Below, piece by piece: positions 50,151-61,938 of a stretch of DNA of 64,000 nucleotides (positions are counted from its first letter, which is position 1; every line of letters starts with the position of its first letter). The DNA lies in contig NZ_LNTU01000001.1 in NCBI RefSeq assembly GCF_001558695.1, positions 1,240,001 to 1,304,000 on the forward strand. Direction: 5' to 3'. Source of the stretch: Paramesorhizobium deserti (lineage in GTDB: Bacteria > Pseudomonadota > Alphaproteobacteria > Rhizobiales > Rhizobiaceae). Below the pieces are notes generated by a model, which was not told the DNA's origin, searched no databases, and saw nothing but the letters and a program-made list of their open reading frames with translations. A program made the translations under genes and the position numbers.

Positions 50151-51053
50151 ATGTCCATTCTCGTCAACAAGGACACCAAGGTCCTCGTGCAGGGTCTTAC
50201 CGGCAAGACCGGCACCTTCCACACCGAGCAGGCGCTTGCCTATTATGGCACGCAGATGGTCGGCGGCATCAACCCGAAGAAGGGTGGTGAAACCTGGACC
50301 GGTGGCAAGGGCGAAACCTTGCCGATCTTCGCCACGGTCGCTGAGGGCAAGGAGAAGACGGGCGCCAACGCTTCCGTCATCTATGTTCCGCCTGCAGGGG
50401 CCGCCGCCGCGATCATCGAGGCGATCGAGGCCGAGATCCCGCTGATCGTCTGCATCACCGAAGGCATTCCCGTCATGGACATGGTCAAGGTCAAGGCGCG
50501 TCTGGACAAGTCTTCGTCGCGCCTCATCGGCCCGAACTGCCCCGGCGTACTGACCCCGGAAGAGTGCAAGATCGGCATCATGCCGGGCAATATCTTCAAG
50601 AAGGGTTCGGTGGGAGTTGTTTCGCGCTCGGGCACGCTTACCTATGAGGCAGTGTTCCAGACGTCGAACGAAGGTCTCGGCCAGACGACGGCGGTGGGCA
50701 TCGGCGGCGACCCGGTCAAGGGCACGGAATTCATCGACGTGCTCGAGATGTTCCTTGCCGACGACGAGACCAAGTCGATCGTGATGATCGGCGAGATCGG
50801 CGGCTCGGCGGAAGAGGACGCGGCGCAGTTCCTGAAGGACGAGGCCAAGAAGGGCCGCAAGAAGCCGATGGTTGGCTTCATCGCGGGCCGCACGGCGCCT
50901 CCCGGACGCACCATGGGCCATGCCGGCGCGGTCATTTCCGGCGGCAAGGGCGGCGCGGAAGACAAGATCGCGGCGATGGAATCGGCGGGCATCCGCGTTT
51001 CCCCGTCGCCGGCACAGCTCGGCAAGACCCTCGTCGAGGTGCTGAAAGGCTGA
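50151..51053 (+). CDS. sucD: Succinyl-CoA synthetase subunit alpha
   Basis: 300 residues. N-terminal CoA-binding Rossmann domain ([20 protein letters not shown]), then [12 protein letters not shown] and [20 protein letters not shown], where the phospho-accepting His is at about 257. ATG 50151 follows the sucC stop by three bases. Confidence 0.97.
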   Translation: MSILVNKDTKVLVQGLTGKTGTFHTEQALAYYGTQMVGGINPKKGGETWTGGKGETLPIFATVAEGKEKTGANASVIYVPPAGAAAAIIEAIEAEIPLIVCITEGIPVMDMVKVKARLDKSSSRLIGPNCPGVLTPEECKIGIMPGNIFKKGSVGVVSRSGTLTYEAVFQTSNEGLGQTTAVGIGGDPVKGTEFIDVLEMFLADDETKSIVMIGEIGGSAEEDAAQFLKDEAKKGRKKPMVGFIAGRTAPPGRTMGHAGAVISGGKGGAEDKIAAMESAGIRVSPSPAQLGKTLVEVLKG

Positions 51054-51061
51054 TCATCGCA

Positions 51062-51120
51062 GCCGGACGCAATGTCCGGCGCGGTTTGGAGAAAAAGAGG
51101 AGGCAGGCCGTTCGGCCTGC
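51062..51120 (+). other. Two hairpins between sucD and sucA
   Basis: GCCGGAC (51062-51068) pairs with GTCCGGC (51074-51080), and GCAGGCC (51103-51109) with GGCCTGC (51114-51120). Both seven-base stems have short loops and neither has a U-run. Confidence 0.6.
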
Positions 51121-51182
51121 TTCCGGCAAGGAATGCCCTAGACGCGGCTAAAGGAGACGGAGCGGACACTCCGGCAGGATAC

Positions 51183-54100
51183 ATGGCAAGGCAGGAACAA
51201 GCCAACGACGTTTTCGCCCTCACGTCATTCCTCTATGGCGGCAATGCCGACTATATCGAGGAACTCTATGCGAAATATGAGGACGACCCGACATCGGTCG
51301 ATCCGCAGTGGCGGGATTTCTTCGCCAATCTTCGCGACAATGCCGAGGATGTCAGGAAGAACGCCAAGGGTGCTTCCTGGGCGAAGCCGAACTGGCCCGT
51401 CGTCGCCAATGGCGAGCTCGTTTCCGCCCTCGACGGCAATTGGGGCGAGGTCGAGAAGCACATCGCCGACAAGCTGAAGGCCAAGGCGGCGAAGCCAGCC
51501 AATGGCGCGGCTGCGCCGGCGCTGACGGAAGCTGAAATCACGAACGCGGCGAGGGATAGCGTCCGCGCGATCATGATGATCCGCGCCTATCGCATGCGCG
51601 GTCATCTGCATGCCAAGCTCGACCCGCTGGCCCTTGCCGAGCCGCCGGAGGATTATAACGAGCTGGCGCCCGAGGCCTATGGCTTCACGCCTGATGATTA
51701 CGATCGCAAGATCTTCATCGACAATGTGCTGGGTCTCGAATATGCGACGATCCCGCAGATGCTCGAGATCCTGAAGCGCACCTATTGTTCGACCATCGGC
51801 GTCGAATTCATGCATATTTCCGATCCGGCCGAGAAGGCCTGGATCCAGGAGCGTATCGAAGGCCCGGACAAGGGCGTCTTCTTCACGCAGGAAGGCAAGA
51901 AGGCGATTCTGTCGAAGCTGATCGAGGCTGAGGGCTTCGAGCAGTTCATCGACGTCAAGTACAAGGGCACGAAGCGCTTCGGTCTCGATGGCGGTGAATC
52001 GCTGATCCCGGCGCTGGAGCAGATCGTCAAGCGTGGCGGCCAGATGGGCATGAAGGAAATCGTGCTCGGCATGGCGCATCGCGGCCGCCTGAACGTGCTC
52101 TCCCAGGTCATGGGCAAGCCGCATCGCGCCATCTTCCACGAGTTCAAGGGTGGTTCCTATACGCCCGACGACGTGGAAGGCTCGGGCGACGTGAAATACC
52201 ATCTCGGCGCGTCCTCGGACCGCGAGTTCGACGGCAACAAGGTGCACCTATCGTTGACGGCGAACCCCTCGCATCTCGAGATCGTCAATCCGGTGGTGAT
52301 GGGCAAGGCTCGCGCCAAGCAGGACCTGCTCGTCGGCCGCAACCGCGACGAGGTGGTGCCGCTCAGCGAACGCGCCAAGGTGCTGCCGCTGTTGCTTCAT
52401 GGCGATGCGGCCTTTGCCGGCCAGGGTGTCGTGGCGGAATGCTTCGGGCTTTCCGGCCTCAAGGGGCATCGCGTTGCCGGTACGGTGCATTTCATCATCA
52501 ACAACCAGATCGGCTTCACGACCAATCCGCGCTTCTCGCGCTCCTCGCCCTATCCTTCGGATGTGGCGAAGATGGTCGAGGCGCCGATCTTCCATGTGAA
52601 TGGCGACGATCCGGAAGCGGTGGTCTATGCGGCGAAGGTTGCAACCGAGTTCCGCATGATCTTCCACAAGCCCGTCGTCATCGACATGTTCTGCTATCGC
52701 CGCTTCGGCCACAACGAAGGCGACGAGCCGGCATTCACGCAGCCGCTGATGTACAAGACCATCCGCGGCCACAAGACGACCGTGCAGCTTTATTCGGATA
52801 AGCTGGTCGCGGAAGGCGTGGTCACCGAGGCCGAGATCGAGAAGATGCGGGCCGAGTGGCGCTCGAATCTCGACGCCGAGTTCGAGGCAGGCCAGAGCTA
52901 TAAGCCGAACAAGGCCGACTGGCTGGACGGGGCCTGGACAGGTCTCCGCAAGGCGGACAATGAGGACGAGCAGCGCCGCGGCAAGACGGCGGTGCCGATC
53001 AAGACGCTGAAGGAGATCGGCAAGAAGCTGGTCGAAGTGCCGTCCGATTTCCGCGCCCACCGCACCATCCAACGCTTTCTCGACAACCGCGCCAAGATGA
53101 TCGAGACGGGCGAGGGCATCGATTGGGCGACGGGTGAGGCGCTTGCCTTCGGGTCGCTGGCCATCGAAGGCCATCCGGTCCGCCTGTCGGGTCAGGACGT
53201 CGAGCGCGGAACGTTCTCGCAGCGCCACTCCGTTCTCTATGATCAGGAGAACGAGCAGCGCTACATCCCGCTCAACAATCTGCAGAAGGGGCAGGCGCTC
53301 TACGAAGTCATCAACTCGATGCTTTCGGAAGAGGCGGTGCTCGGCTTCGAATATGGCTATTCGCTGTCGGAACCGCGGGCGCTGACGCTCTGGGAAGCGC
53401 AGTTCGGCGATTTCGCCAATGGCGCACAGGTCGTCTTCGACCAGTTCATCTCGTCGGGCGAGCGCAAGTGGCTGCGCATGTCCGGTCTCGTCTGCCTGCT
53501 GCCGCATGGCTATGAGGGACAGGGACCGGAGCATTCCTCCGCCCGTCTGGAACGTTGGCTGCAGATGTGCGCCGAAGACAATATGCAGGTGGCCAACGTT
53601 ACGACGCCGGCCAACTATTTCCATATCCTGCGCCGCCAGATGAAGCGCGATTTCCGCAAGCCGCTGATCCTGATGACGCCGAAGTCGCTGTTGCGCCACA
53701 AGCGTGCGGTTTCGACGCTTGCCGAGATGTCGGGCGAATCCTCGTTCCACCGGCTTTTGTGGGACGATGCGCAATATCTGAAGGACCAGCCGATCAAGCT
53801 GCAGAAGGATTCGAAGATCCGTCGCGTCGTGATGTGCTCGGGCAAGGTCTATTACGATCTTTACGAGGAACGCGAGAAGCGCGGCATTGACGATATCTAT
53901 CTCCTGCGCCTGGAGCAGCTCTATCCGTTCCCGGCCAAGGCGCTGATCACGGAGCTTTCGCGGTTCCGCGGCGCGGAGATGGTGTGGTGCCAGGAAGAGC
54001 CGAAGAACATGGGCGCCTGGTCGTTCATCGATCCCTATCTCGAATGGGTCCTTGCCCATATCGACGCCAAGCATCAGCGGGTCCGCTATACAGGACGTCC

Positions 54101-54185
54101 GGCCGCAGCCTCGCCGGCGACCGGCCTGATGTCGAAGCATCTCTCGCAGCTTGAAGCATTCCTCGAAGATGCTCTAGGCTCCTAA
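51183..54185 (+). CDS. sucA: 2-Oxoglutarate dehydrogenase E1 component
   Basis: Thiamine-diphosphate enzyme that decarboxylates 2-oxoglutarate and passes the succinyl group to E2. 1000 residues: N-terminal [21 protein letters not shown], then the TPP-binding half with [27 protein letters not shown] and NNQIGFTT, and a transketolase-like C-terminal half ending in [14 protein letters not shown] 51183 has the family N-terminus; the 37 upstream codons hold the hairpins. Confidence 0.97.
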   Translation: MARQEQANDVFALTSFLYGGNADYIEELYAKYEDDPTSVDPQWRDFFANLRDNAEDVRKNAKGASWAKPNWPVVANGELVSALDGNWGEVEKHIADKLKAKAAKPANGAAAPALTEAEITNAARDSVRAIMMIRAYRMRGHLHAKLDPLALAEPPEDYNELAPEAYGFTPDDYDRKIFIDNVLGLEYATIPQMLEILKRTYCSTIGVEFMHISDPAEKAWIQERIEGPDKGVFFTQEGKKAILSKLIEAEGFEQFIDVKYKGTKRFGLDGGESLIPALEQIVKRGGQMGMKEIVLGMAHRGRLNVLSQVMGKPHRAIFHEFKGGSYTPDDVEGSGDVKYHLGASSDREFDGNKVHLSLTANPSHLEIVNPVVMGKARAKQDLLVGRNRDEVVPLSERAKVLPLLLHGDAAFAGQGVVAECFGLSGLKGHRVAGTVHFIINNQIGFTTNPRFSRSSPYPSDVAKMVEAPIFHVNGDDPEAVVYAAKVATEFRMIFHKPVVIDMFCYRRFGHNEGDEPAFTQPLMYKTIRGHKTTVQLYSDKLVAEGVVTEAEIEKMRAEWRSNLDAEFEAGQSYKPNKADWLDGAWTGLRKADNEDEQRRGKTAVPIKTLKEIGKKLVEVPSDFRAHRTIQRFLDNRAKMIETGEGIDWATGEALAFGSLAIEGHPVRLSGQDVERGTFSQRHSVLYDQENEQRYIPLNNLQKGQALYEVINSMLSEEAVLGFEYGYSLSEPRALTLWEAQFGDFANGAQVVFDQFISSGERKWLRMSGLVCLLPHGYEGQGPEHSSARLERWLQMCAEDNMQVANVTTPANYFHILRRQMKRDFRKPLILMTPKSLLRHKRAVSTLAEMSGESSFHRLLWDDAQYLKDQPIKLQKDSKIRRVVMCSGKVYYDLYEEREKRGIDDIYLLRLEQLYPFPAKALITELSRFRGAEMVWCQEEPKNMGAWSFIDPYLEWVLAHIDAKHQRVRYTGRPAAASPATGLMSKHLSQLEAFLEDALGS

Positions 54186-54225
54186 CCCAACCGAACAGAC
54201 TGATCACCAACGGAAGAGCAAGATC

Positions 54226-55458
<1,233 letters not shown>

Positions 55459-55465
55459 TGATATT

Positions 55466-55495
55466 GGACCGGATCGTCCGCCGACGGTCCGGTCC
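55466..55495 (+). terminator. Strong hairpin after sucB
   Basis: A 13-base stem 55466-55478/55483-55495 (one G-U pair) with the loop CGCC. No U-run follows (GACATC), so it may stabilise the sucCDAB message or attenuate transcription before the next gene. Confidence 0.55.
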
Positions 55496-55531
55496 GACAT
55501 CAGATTTGCGGCAAGGGCGGAGCGAAAGGGC

Positions 55532-56077
55532 ATGCGACAGCTTACTTCCAGGGCGGCATTCATGGCGATGTTGAGCGCCGGTTTCGCCTCACCATTTTCC
55601 GCCTATGCCGCCTGCACGCAGGATCGCGCGATCTACGCCGATCGGGACGATCACTACACGCTCACCTTCAAGCCGATGCCGGAAGACGTGCCCGCCGTTA
55701 CCTCCAACGAGTTCACCATCACTGAAAACGGCCCTGGTGAGGGTGATGCGCAGAAGAAGGCCTTCAAGCTCGACGGCGTGGTGATGTGGACCGAGGGTGT
55801 CGAGCGTCCGAACGGCCTCATCATGTACAATTGCCCGGATGGCGACGCTACCGGTGAGGAGCTGGAGGACTGCACGCTTTGGCAGGGCGTCATCTACGCG
55901 CTCAAGGAAGGGGCGGAAGCCGACCTTCTGCCGAAGGCGAAGGAGCCGGCGGCGCAGGCCCTGCTCTTCCCCGATCTTGCCGGTTCTCTCGATTCCTTCG
56001 ATTTCGGCCCGGCCAAGCCCGCCGAGCCGCTGTCATGGGACGTCTTCCGTTTTAGGGACTGCGCGCACGAAGAGTAA
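55532..56077 (+). CDS. Secreted hypothetical protein with four cysteines
   Basis: 181 residues with a signal peptide (ending ASPFSAYA, cleavage near residue 26). The mature part has four cysteines (CTQ, NCPDG, DCTLW, DCAHEE), enough for two disulfides, and is acidic. ATG 55532 has AAAGGG upstream; a longer frame would overlap sucB. It separates sucB from lpd. Not recognised; a periplasmic role is likely. Nothing links it to the TCA cycle except position. Confidence 0.75.
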   Translation: MRQLTSRAAFMAMLSAGFASPFSAYAACTQDRAIYADRDDHYTLTFKPMPEDVPAVTSNEFTITENGPGEGDAQKKAFKLDGVVMWTEGVERPNGLIMYNCPDGDATGEELEDCTLWQGVIYALKEGAEADLLPKAKEPAAQALLFPDLAGSLDSFDFGPAKPAEPLSWDVFRFRDCAHEE

Positions 56078-56096
56078 CAGGCGCAGGTTTCCAGCC

Positions 56097-56140
56097 GCAT
56101 AATCTTGTCCGAAAAGCCTGCAACTTTTCGGGATCATGCT
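56097..56140. repeat. Palindromic repeat, family B
   Basis: CCGAAAAG...CTTTTCGGGATCATGC hairpin ending 18 bases before the lpd start. The lpd ribosome site AAAAGGA follows directly, so the repeat is part of the lpd leader if transcription enters from upstream. Confidence 0.8.
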
Positions 56141-56158
56141 CAGAAAAGGATCATCTCA

Positions 56159-57565
56159 ATGTCTTACGACGTCGTCGTCATCGGAACCGGACCCGGAGGT
56201 TATGTCGCAGCCATCAAGGCCGCACAGCTCGGCCTCAAGGTAGCCGTGGTGGAGAAGCGCAAGACCTTCGGCGGCACCTGCCTCAATATCGGCTGCATAC
56301 CGTCGAAGGCGCTGCTGCATGCTTCGGAAATCTTTGCCGAGGCCGGCCATTCCTTCGATACGCTCGGCGTCGAGGTCGGCACGCCGAAGCTCAATCTGGA
56401 AAAGATGCAGGCGCACAAGGATGCGACGGTCAAGGCCAACGTCAACGGCGTGGAGTTCCTGTTCAAGAAGAACAAGATCGATACGTTCATCGGCACCGGC
56501 AAGGTGCTGGGCGAGGGCAAGCTGTCGGTAACGACCGACGACGGTACGGTGCATGAGGTCGAGGCGAAGAACATCATCATCGCCACCGGCTCGGATGTGG
56601 CCGGCATTCCCGGTGTCGATGTCCAATTCGACGAGAAGGTGATCGTCTCTTCGACCGGCGCGCTGGAATTCGGCAAGGTTCCGGGCAGTCTCGTGGTTGT
56701 CGGCGGCGGCGTGATCGGGCTGGAGCTCGGCTCGGTCTGGTCCCGCCTCGGCGCGAAGGTGACAGTGGTCGAGTTCCTCGACAAGATTCTCGGGCCGATG
56801 GACGGCGAGGTTTCCCGCCAGTTCCAGCGCATGCTGGAGAAGCAGGGGATCGAATTCAAGCTCGGCGCGAAGGTGACGGGTGTCGAGAAGACGGGCAAGG
56901 GCGCCAAGGTCACCCTCGAGCCGGTCAAGGGTGGCGATGCCGAGACCATCGAGGCCGATGCCGTCCTGGTGGCGACCGGCCGCAGGCCCTATACGGACGG
57001 GTTGGGGCTTGAAGCCGCGGGCGTGGTGCTCGACGAGCGCGGCCGCGTGGTGATCAACGACCACTGGCAGACCAGCGTGCCGGGCATCTATGCCATCGGC
57101 GACGTGGTGGCAGGGCCGATGCTGGCGCACAAGGCGGAAGACGAGGGCGTCGCCGTCGCCGAGATCATCGCCGGCCAGGCGGGCCATGTGAATTATGATG
57201 TCATCCCGAGCGTCGTCTACACGCAGCCGGAAGTCGCCTCCGTCGGCAAGACCGAGGAGGAGCTGAAGGCCGCGGGCATCGACTACAAGGTCGGCAAGTT
57301 CCCCTTCACCGCCAATGGCCGTGCCCGGGCGATGCTGCACACGGACGGTTTCGTCAAGATCCTCGCCGACAAGGCGACGGACCGGGTGCTCGGTGCGCAT
57401 ATCCTCGGCTACAATGCGGGCGAGATGATCCACGAGCTGGCCGTGCTGATGGAATTCGGTGGCTCGTCGGAAGATCTGGCGCGCACCTGCCACGCGCATC
57501 CCACGATGTCGGAGGCGGTGCGCGAAGCGGCGCTCGGCACATTCTTCAAGCCGATCCACATCTGA
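56159..57565 (+). CDS. lpd: Dihydrolipoyl dehydrogenase (E3)
   Basis: Reoxidises dihydrolipoamide of the 2-oxoglutarate complex (and others) with NAD+. 468 residues: FAD-binding GTGPGGYVAA, redox disulfide C41/C46 in GGTCLNIGCIPSK, NAD-binding GGGVIGLELGSV, and the C-terminal HAHPTMSE with catalytic His. ATG 56159 is the correct start: an upstream in-frame TTG at 56105 lies inside the family B repeat. AAAAGGA supports it. Confidence 0.97.
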   Translation: MSYDVVVIGTGPGGYVAAIKAAQLGLKVAVVEKRKTFGGTCLNIGCIPSKALLHASEIFAEAGHSFDTLGVEVGTPKLNLEKMQAHKDATVKANVNGVEFLFKKNKIDTFIGTGKVLGEGKLSVTTDDGTVHEVEAKNIIIATGSDVAGIPGVDVQFDEKVIVSSTGALEFGKVPGSLVVVGGGVIGLELGSVWSRLGAKVTVVEFLDKILGPMDGEVSRQFQRMLEKQGIEFKLGAKVTGVEKTGKGAKVTLEPVKGGDAETIEADAVLVATGRRPYTDGLGLEAAGVVLDERGRVVINDHWQTSVPGIYAIGDVVAGPMLAHKAEDEGVAVAEIIAGQAGHVNYDVIPSVVYTQPEVASVGKTEEELKAAGIDYKVGKFPFTANGRARAMLHTDGFVKILADKATDRVLGAHILGYNAGEMIHELAVLMEFGGSSEDLARTCHAHPTMSEAVREAALGTFFKPIHI

Positions 57566-57584
57566 GAGACCGTTCGATAGTGCT

Positions 57585-57690
57585 GCTGGCGCGAGGTGGT
57601 TGGCGGCGTCTTCTGCACTTCCGGTGCCCACGAACCTGATGTCTGCTGCGCTCCGGTTCTCGAAGCCACCGCCAGCCACCTCGCGCCAGC
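57585..57690. repeat. Large inverted repeat after lpd
   Basis: A 22-base arm at 57585-57606 (starting GCTGGCGCGAGGTGG) and its inverted copy at 57669-57690 differ at one position; the loop is 62 bases and itself has short inverted stretches. No open frame inside. It may be a stable RNA fold, a MITE-like remnant or a long terminator-like structure. Confidence 0.75.
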
Positions 57691-57736
57691 GCATTCTTAA
57701 ACGGCCTCAAGGCTTCGGCTTTCCCAGCAATACCAA

Positions 57737-57762
57737 AGGCCCGGAACGTTCCGGGCCTTTTT
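57737..57762. terminator. Bidirectional rho-independent terminator
   Basis: AGGCCCGGAACGTTCCGGGCCT is a perfect palindrome of 22 bases (57737-57758) followed by a T-run. On the minus strand it is preceded by A's, so it can stop both the lpd transcript and the small gene coming from the right. Confidence 0.85.
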
Positions 57763-57780
57763 GCATTCGGGAATGCCGCG

Positions 57781-58065
57781 TCAGTTGGGTTGCGTCGGCG
57801 TTGCGGGCGCCGGTTCGGTGGGGGCGGGCGTTGCCGGTGCTTCGCCGGTCGGCGCCGGAGGCTCGGGAGGCGCAGGCGCCTCAGTGGGGCCGCCGCCCGA
57901 ATAGAGATAATATGCAGCGATCACGAGGATCGCGAGCAGGATCGCCGCAAGCAGGTAACTGCCGGTAGGCCCCGCCCGCCTTACAGGCCGTGGCGGCTCC
58001 TGCACGGGATCGTCGGGTCTATTCTGCCTCCCCGGCTGCAGATTGGGGTCGAGAGGGTCAACCAT
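57781..58065 (-). CDS. Small single-span membrane protein with Pro-rich tail
   Basis: 94 residues: a short cytoplasmic N-terminus (MVDPLDPNLQPGRQ), one membrane segment (SYLLAAILLAILVIAAYYLY) and a C-terminal Pro/Ala/Glu/Thr-rich tail of about 35 residues. Ribosome site GGAGGAGAG supports ATG 58065. No function is known; such small proteins are common in Brucellaceae. Confidence 0.7.
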   Translation of the reverse strand: MVDPLDPNLQPGRQNRPDDPVQEPPRPVRRAGPTGSYLLAAILLAILVIAAYYLYSGGGPTEAPAPPEPPAPTGEAPATPAPTEPAPATPTQPN

Positions 58066-58161
58066 CGCGCTCTCCTCCGGTTGGTTGAACAAAAACAGGA
58101 TCGCACGACCCCGTTAATGTCAGAACAACGCGGAAGGGGCGGATTCGTTCCAGGCGAGGTT

Positions 58162-59244
58162 CTAATTCGGAGAGCCTGCCACTTTGCTTATCCGATAGTC
58201 CCTGGCGCGCAGAAGCTCGATCAGGCCCTTCTCCCCCGGCAGATGCAATGCACCCACGGCGATGAATGCGCCGCCCTTATCAAGGATGGGAACCGCGCGT
58301 TCGGCCATGACGGCGTTGCGCGCCTCAATCATCGTCTGCTCGAAAGTGGCATAGCCGTCATCCGATATGCTGTCCTCCGGCTCGAGCGATCGCAACATAG
58401 GCATGATCATGCCTATGTTGCCTTCCCGGTAGAGCGTGAGCATGGTCCCGTGCACGTCGTTGAGGCGGCTCCCCAGTGCCAGCGTCTCGATCAGCCCCTG
58501 AATGTGGAAATCGAGAGGCAGTCCGGCCATGGCGTCGAGCTGTTCGACGACCGTCTCCAGCCCCATGAGATGCTTGCCCTGAGCTTCGGCGTTCTGCGCA
58601 AGCTTCAGGTCGAGGAAGGCGGCGCCGGTCTTCCTGCGTGCCGTCTCGCAGGCCGGCATCGCCACCAGGCTGGTCAGCATCCACGGTTTCATCCGGGAAA
58701 CGGCTGAAAACGGGATACCGCGCCTGGCGAGCGCGGTGCGGACCTCGTCGATCTTGTCGGCGGGCAGGAGCTTGTCGAGTGTTCTGCCGTCGGTGAACAT
58801 CATGAGATCGGGGCGTTCCGCCATGGCTTTCACCGAAGCTTTCGGATCGAGGATTTCAGTCGTCTCGACGACAATGGTCGCCGAGGCGTCATAGGCCTCT
58901 TTTGCTGCAGCCGGCAGATTGACGACTCGCGGGTCGGTCAGATGCATCGTGCCGAAGAGATAGGAGGGAGTGGCGCCGTCCTTTTCGATCTTCCATAAAA
59001 GCCCATCGCCATTGGCGGTGGCGGCGGCTTCCGCGCGGATCGTGGCGAGTTCTTTCGGGTTCTCGCGGGCGAAGTCGGCGATCAGATTTTTGCCGGCGCA
59101 GGCATTATCCTGCGCTCTCGCTGCCGCCGCCATCGCCAGCACTACGGCGAAGGACAGGAAAAGCAGGAGGTTGAAGGCAAGGACAAGCCTGAGCGCGTGA
59201 TCAGCGATACGATCAGTACGGGCGCGGAACGAGGTGTTTTTCAT
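58162..59244 (-). CDS. TraB/GumN family protein
   Basis: 360 residues. A signal or anchor (LVLAFNLLLFLSFAVVLAMA) is followed by the TraB/GumN fold: LLWKIEKDGATPSYLFGTMH (the family's GTxH motif is in FGTMH) and VGALHLPGEKGLIELLRARD near the C-terminus (GxxH). These are erythromycin-esterase-fold metalloprotease-like proteins with an unproven biochemical function. Probably periplasmic. Start 59244 is preferred over 59301. Confidence 0.88.
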   Translation of the reverse strand: MKNTSFRARTDRIADHALRLVLAFNLLLFLSFAVVLAMAAAARAQDNACAGKNLIADFARENPKELATIRAEAAATANGDGLLWKIEKDGATPSYLFGTMHLTDPRVVNLPAAAKEAYDASATIVVETTEILDPKASVKAMAERPDLMMFTDGRTLDKLLPADKIDEVRTALARRGIPFSAVSRMKPWMLTSLVAMPACETARRKTGAAFLDLKLAQNAEAQGKHLMGLETVVEQLDAMAGLPLDFHIQGLIETLALGSRLNDVHGTMLTLYREGNIGMIMPMLRSLEPEDSISDDGYATFEQTMIEARNAVMAERAVPILDKGGAFIAVGALHLPGEKGLIELLRARDYRISKVAGSPN

Positions 59245-59328
59245 CGGAGACAGATTACCACGACAGCTGGAAAAAGGCGCAAAAGCGGCCGCTGATTTCA
59301 TCGAAACGGGTCTTTTCCTGACGAATTT

Positions 59329-60285
59329 TCATGCGCGCGGATGCGCCTTTTCATAGATTTCGAGAAGCCTGTCGGTGTCGACACCGGTATAGACCTGGGT
59401 GGTCGAGAGACTGGCGTGGCCGAGCAGTTCCTGGATGGTGCGCAGATCGCCGCCGCGGGCGAGGAGATGCGTGGCAAAGGAATGGCGCAGCGCATGCGGC
59501 GTCGCGGTATCGGGCAGGCCGAGAGCGCTGCGCAGGTTCTGCATCTCGCGCTGGATGATCGCCGGCTGCAGCGCTCCACCCTTGGCGCCCCGAAACAGCG
59601 GCGTGCCCTGCGCCAGATCGTAGGGGCAGAGGCGGCGGTAGGCATCGGCCGCCCGGTGAACGACCGGCAGCAGCGGCACGAGCCGGGTCTTGCCGCCTTT
59701 GCCGTGAATGGCGATCGAGCGGGCGGAGCTGTCGCGGAGATCGCCGCCGTCAAGACCGAGCGCCTCGGAAATGCGCAGACCGCAGCCATAGAGAAGCGTC
59801 AGCACGGCGGCATTGCGCGCGGCGATCCACGGTTCTTCCGCAAGCTGCTCGCGCGCCTCGACGACGCGTTTCGCATCCACGGCGGCCAGCGGCTTGGGGA
59901 GCGATTTCGGCTGGCGCGGCGCGCGCATGGCGCCGGCACCGGCGGCGTTGGCGAGGCCGCGCTTCTCCAGATGGCGCAGCAGCGAGCGGATGCCTGCCAG
60001 GCCGCGCCCGAGCGTGCGCGCGCCGGCGCCGCCATTGCGCCGGCTCGCCAGGAAGGAGCGCAGATCGGCGACGCGCAAGGAACTTACATCCTTCAGCGAC
60101 GGCGGCTCGCCCAGATGGCCGGTCAGAAAATGCAGGAACTGCCTGGTGTCGCGCTCATAGGCTTCGAGCGTGTTCTCAGACAGGCGTCGGGTGTTCTTCA
60201 GCGAATTCAGCCATTCCTCGCGCGCTGCCAACAGATCGGCGCGGGCTGGCACGAGGAATTCCGTTGCCGGAAGTCTTGCCGTCAT
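59329..60285 (-). CDS. xerC: Site-specific tyrosine recombinase XerC
   Basis: Partner of XerD in dimer resolution at dif. 318 residues with R171 (GCGLRISEALGL), H264, R267 (HALRHSFATHLL), H290 and Y299 (STTQVYTGV). Start ATG 60285 is preferred; the 75 upstream codons of open frame cover the divergent promoter with rimM. Confidence 0.94.
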   Translation of the reverse strand: MTARLPATEFLVPARADLLAAREEWLNSLKNTRRLSENTLEAYERDTRQFLHFLTGHLGEPPSLKDVSSLRVADLRSFLASRRNGGAGARTLGRGLAGIRSLLRHLEKRGLANAAGAGAMRAPRQPKSLPKPLAAVDAKRVVEAREQLAEEPWIAARNAAVLTLLYGCGLRISEALGLDGGDLRDSSARSIAIHGKGGKTRLVPLLPVVHRAADAYRRLCPYDLAQGTPLFRGAKGGALQPAIIQREMQNLRSALGLPDTATPHALRHSFATHLLARGGDLRTIQELLGHASLSTTQVYTGVDTDRLLEIYEKAHPRA

Positions 60286-60412
60286 GGGTTTCTTTCCACC
60301 AATCCAGCCTCGACCATGCCACGGAGTTGTTACAGAGTGGTTGAAGCCCTTGGCGTTTTGCGTGGGATTGGGTAAGGCCAAGCAAGAGAATTGGCGCTGA
60401 CAGGGAAACCCC

Positions 60413-60991
60413 ATGCCCAAACCAGAAAATCCAGTCCAGCTCGCCGTGATCGGCGCGCCGCACGGCACGCGCGGAGAAGTCCGGGTCAAGACGTTCACCG
60501 GCGACCCCATGGCGCTCGGCGATTACGGGCTCCTTTACGATGAAACCGGCCGCAGCTTGGAAATCCTTGAGATACGTCCGGCGAAAACCGTCGTGGTGGT
60601 GCGGTTCAAGGGCGTGAACGACCGCAATGCGGCGGAGAAGCTGAACGGTACGGCGCTCTACATCGACCGTGCGCAATTGCCGGAAGAACTCGACGAAGAC
60701 GAATTTTATCATGCGGATCTGGTCGGTCTCGAAGCGGTGGATATACAGGGCGTCGCGATCGGGCGGGTCACGGGCATCTTCGATTTCGGCGGCGGCGATC
60801 TGATCGAGCTCAGCACGCCCGGCCGCAGACCTTATCTCATCCCGTTCACGCAAAATGCCGTGCCGGAAATCGATCTCGACGCCGGGCGGCTGGTGGTCGA
60901 CCGGCAGGCGGCGGGTCTCGTCGCCGATGACGATTCTGATGATTCGGGCATGGGGCAGGACGAGCGGCCGGACAGGCGGGACCGCAAATGA
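60413..60991 (+). CDS. rimM: 16S rRNA-processing protein RimM
   Basis: Assists maturation of the 30S head. 192 residues: N-terminal RimM domain ([18 protein letters not shown]), then the PRC-barrel ([26 protein letters not shown]) and an acidic tail. Four-base overlap with trmD. Confidence 0.95.
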   Translation: MPKPENPVQLAVIGAPHGTRGEVRVKTFTGDPMALGDYGLLYDETGRSLEILEIRPAKTVVVVRFKGVNDRNAAEKLNGTALYIDRAQLPEELDEDEFYHADLVGLEAVDIQGVAIGRVTGIFDFGGGDLIELSTPGRRPYLIPFTQNAVPEIDLDAGRLVVDRQAAGLVADDDSDDSGMGQDERPDRRDRK

Positions 60992-61686
60992 GCTTCCGCG
61001 CGACTGTCCTGACGCTCTATCCCGAGATGTTCCCCGGCCCCTTGGGGATCTCGCTGGCCGGCAAGGCACTGGCGGAGGAGAAATGGCGGCTGGAAACGGT
61101 GCAGATCCGCGATTTCGCGGAAGGGCGGCACCGCATGGTCGACGACACGCCCGCAGGCGGCGGGGCAGGCATGGTGATGAAGCCCGATGTTGTGGCGCGC
61201 GCCATCGATCATGTGGCGGACGAGCGGCCAAGGCTGCTGATGAGCCCGCGCGGCAAGCCGCTGACCCAGAAGCGGGTGAGAGCGCTCGCTGAAGGGCCGG
61301 GCGCGATCATCCTGTGCGGGCGTTTCGAAGGGGTTGACGAACGGGTGATCGAGGCACGCGATCTCGAGGAGATATCGATCGGCGATTACATTCTTTCGGG
61401 CGGAGAAACGGCGGCTTTCGTCCTTCTCGACGCGGTGGTGCGGCTTTTGCCCGGCGTCATGGGCAATGAGCAGTCCGGCGAGACGGAGAGCTTCGAGACG
61501 GGGCTTCTGGAGCATCCGCACTATACGCGTCCTCAGCAATGGGAGGGGCGATCCATTCCCGATGTGCTGACATCAGGCAATCATGGCGCGGTCGACAAGT
61601 GGCGGCGCGCAGAGGCGGAGCGCATTACGCGGGAAAGGCGGCCCGATCTGTGGAAAGCCTACCAGGCAGAACGGAAAACGAAGTGA
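60988..61686 (+). CDS. trmD: tRNA (guanine37-N1)-methyltransferase
   Basis: Methylates N1 of G37 to prevent frameshifts. 232 residues with the SPOUT trefoil-knot motif [11 protein letters not shown], the [12 protein letters not shown] segment and the N-terminal [10 protein letters not shown]. The overlap with rimM is conserved; rplS, usually next, is 1.76 kb away because of the inserted TetR module. Confidence 0.96.
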   Translation: MSFRATVLTLYPEMFPGPLGISLAGKALAEEKWRLETVQIRDFAEGRHRMVDDTPAGGGAGMVMKPDVVARAIDHVADERPRLLMSPRGKPLTQKRVRALAEGPGAIILCGRFEGVDERVIEARDLEEISIGDYILSGGETAAFVLLDAVVRLLPGVMGNEQSGETESFETGLLEHPHYTRPQQWEGRSIPDVLTSGNHGAVDKWRRAEAERITRERRPDLWKAYQAERKTK

Positions 61687-61938
61687 TCCTTTTGTTTGTC
61701 ACATGATCATATCCGAAAAGTCAGCAACCAGATCGCTTTGGACAGCAATGGTTTCATGTCCACCGCTGGTGGGGTGACGATGTTCCGGAATGGATTCTCG
61801 GGTCGAGCCGAGCATGACGATTGCAGGGACGTTTTCCCCAATCGTGAACGTTGGGACCGGGCGGAAATCTTTCCAAGTCCGTCATCCTCGGGCTTGACCC
61901 GACGTTCAAATAGAAAGCTGTTCCAGTTCACCACCTGC
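61687..61938. other. trmD-downstream spacer with repeats
   Basis: Contains half a family B repeat (61702-61728) and two family A copies in opposite orientation (61794-61819 and 61881-61904), which could pair with one another. No gene is supported here. Confidence 0.6.

Noticed and set aside
56105-56158. N-terminal extension of Lpd from TTG 56105
   Set aside because: The extension is encoded by the family B repeat; the family N-terminus begins at 56159 with a good ribosome site.
57459-57968. Open frame running across the end of lpd and the inverted repeat
   Set aside because: Shadow of lpd in another frame; Arg-rich sequence and it passes through the terminator.
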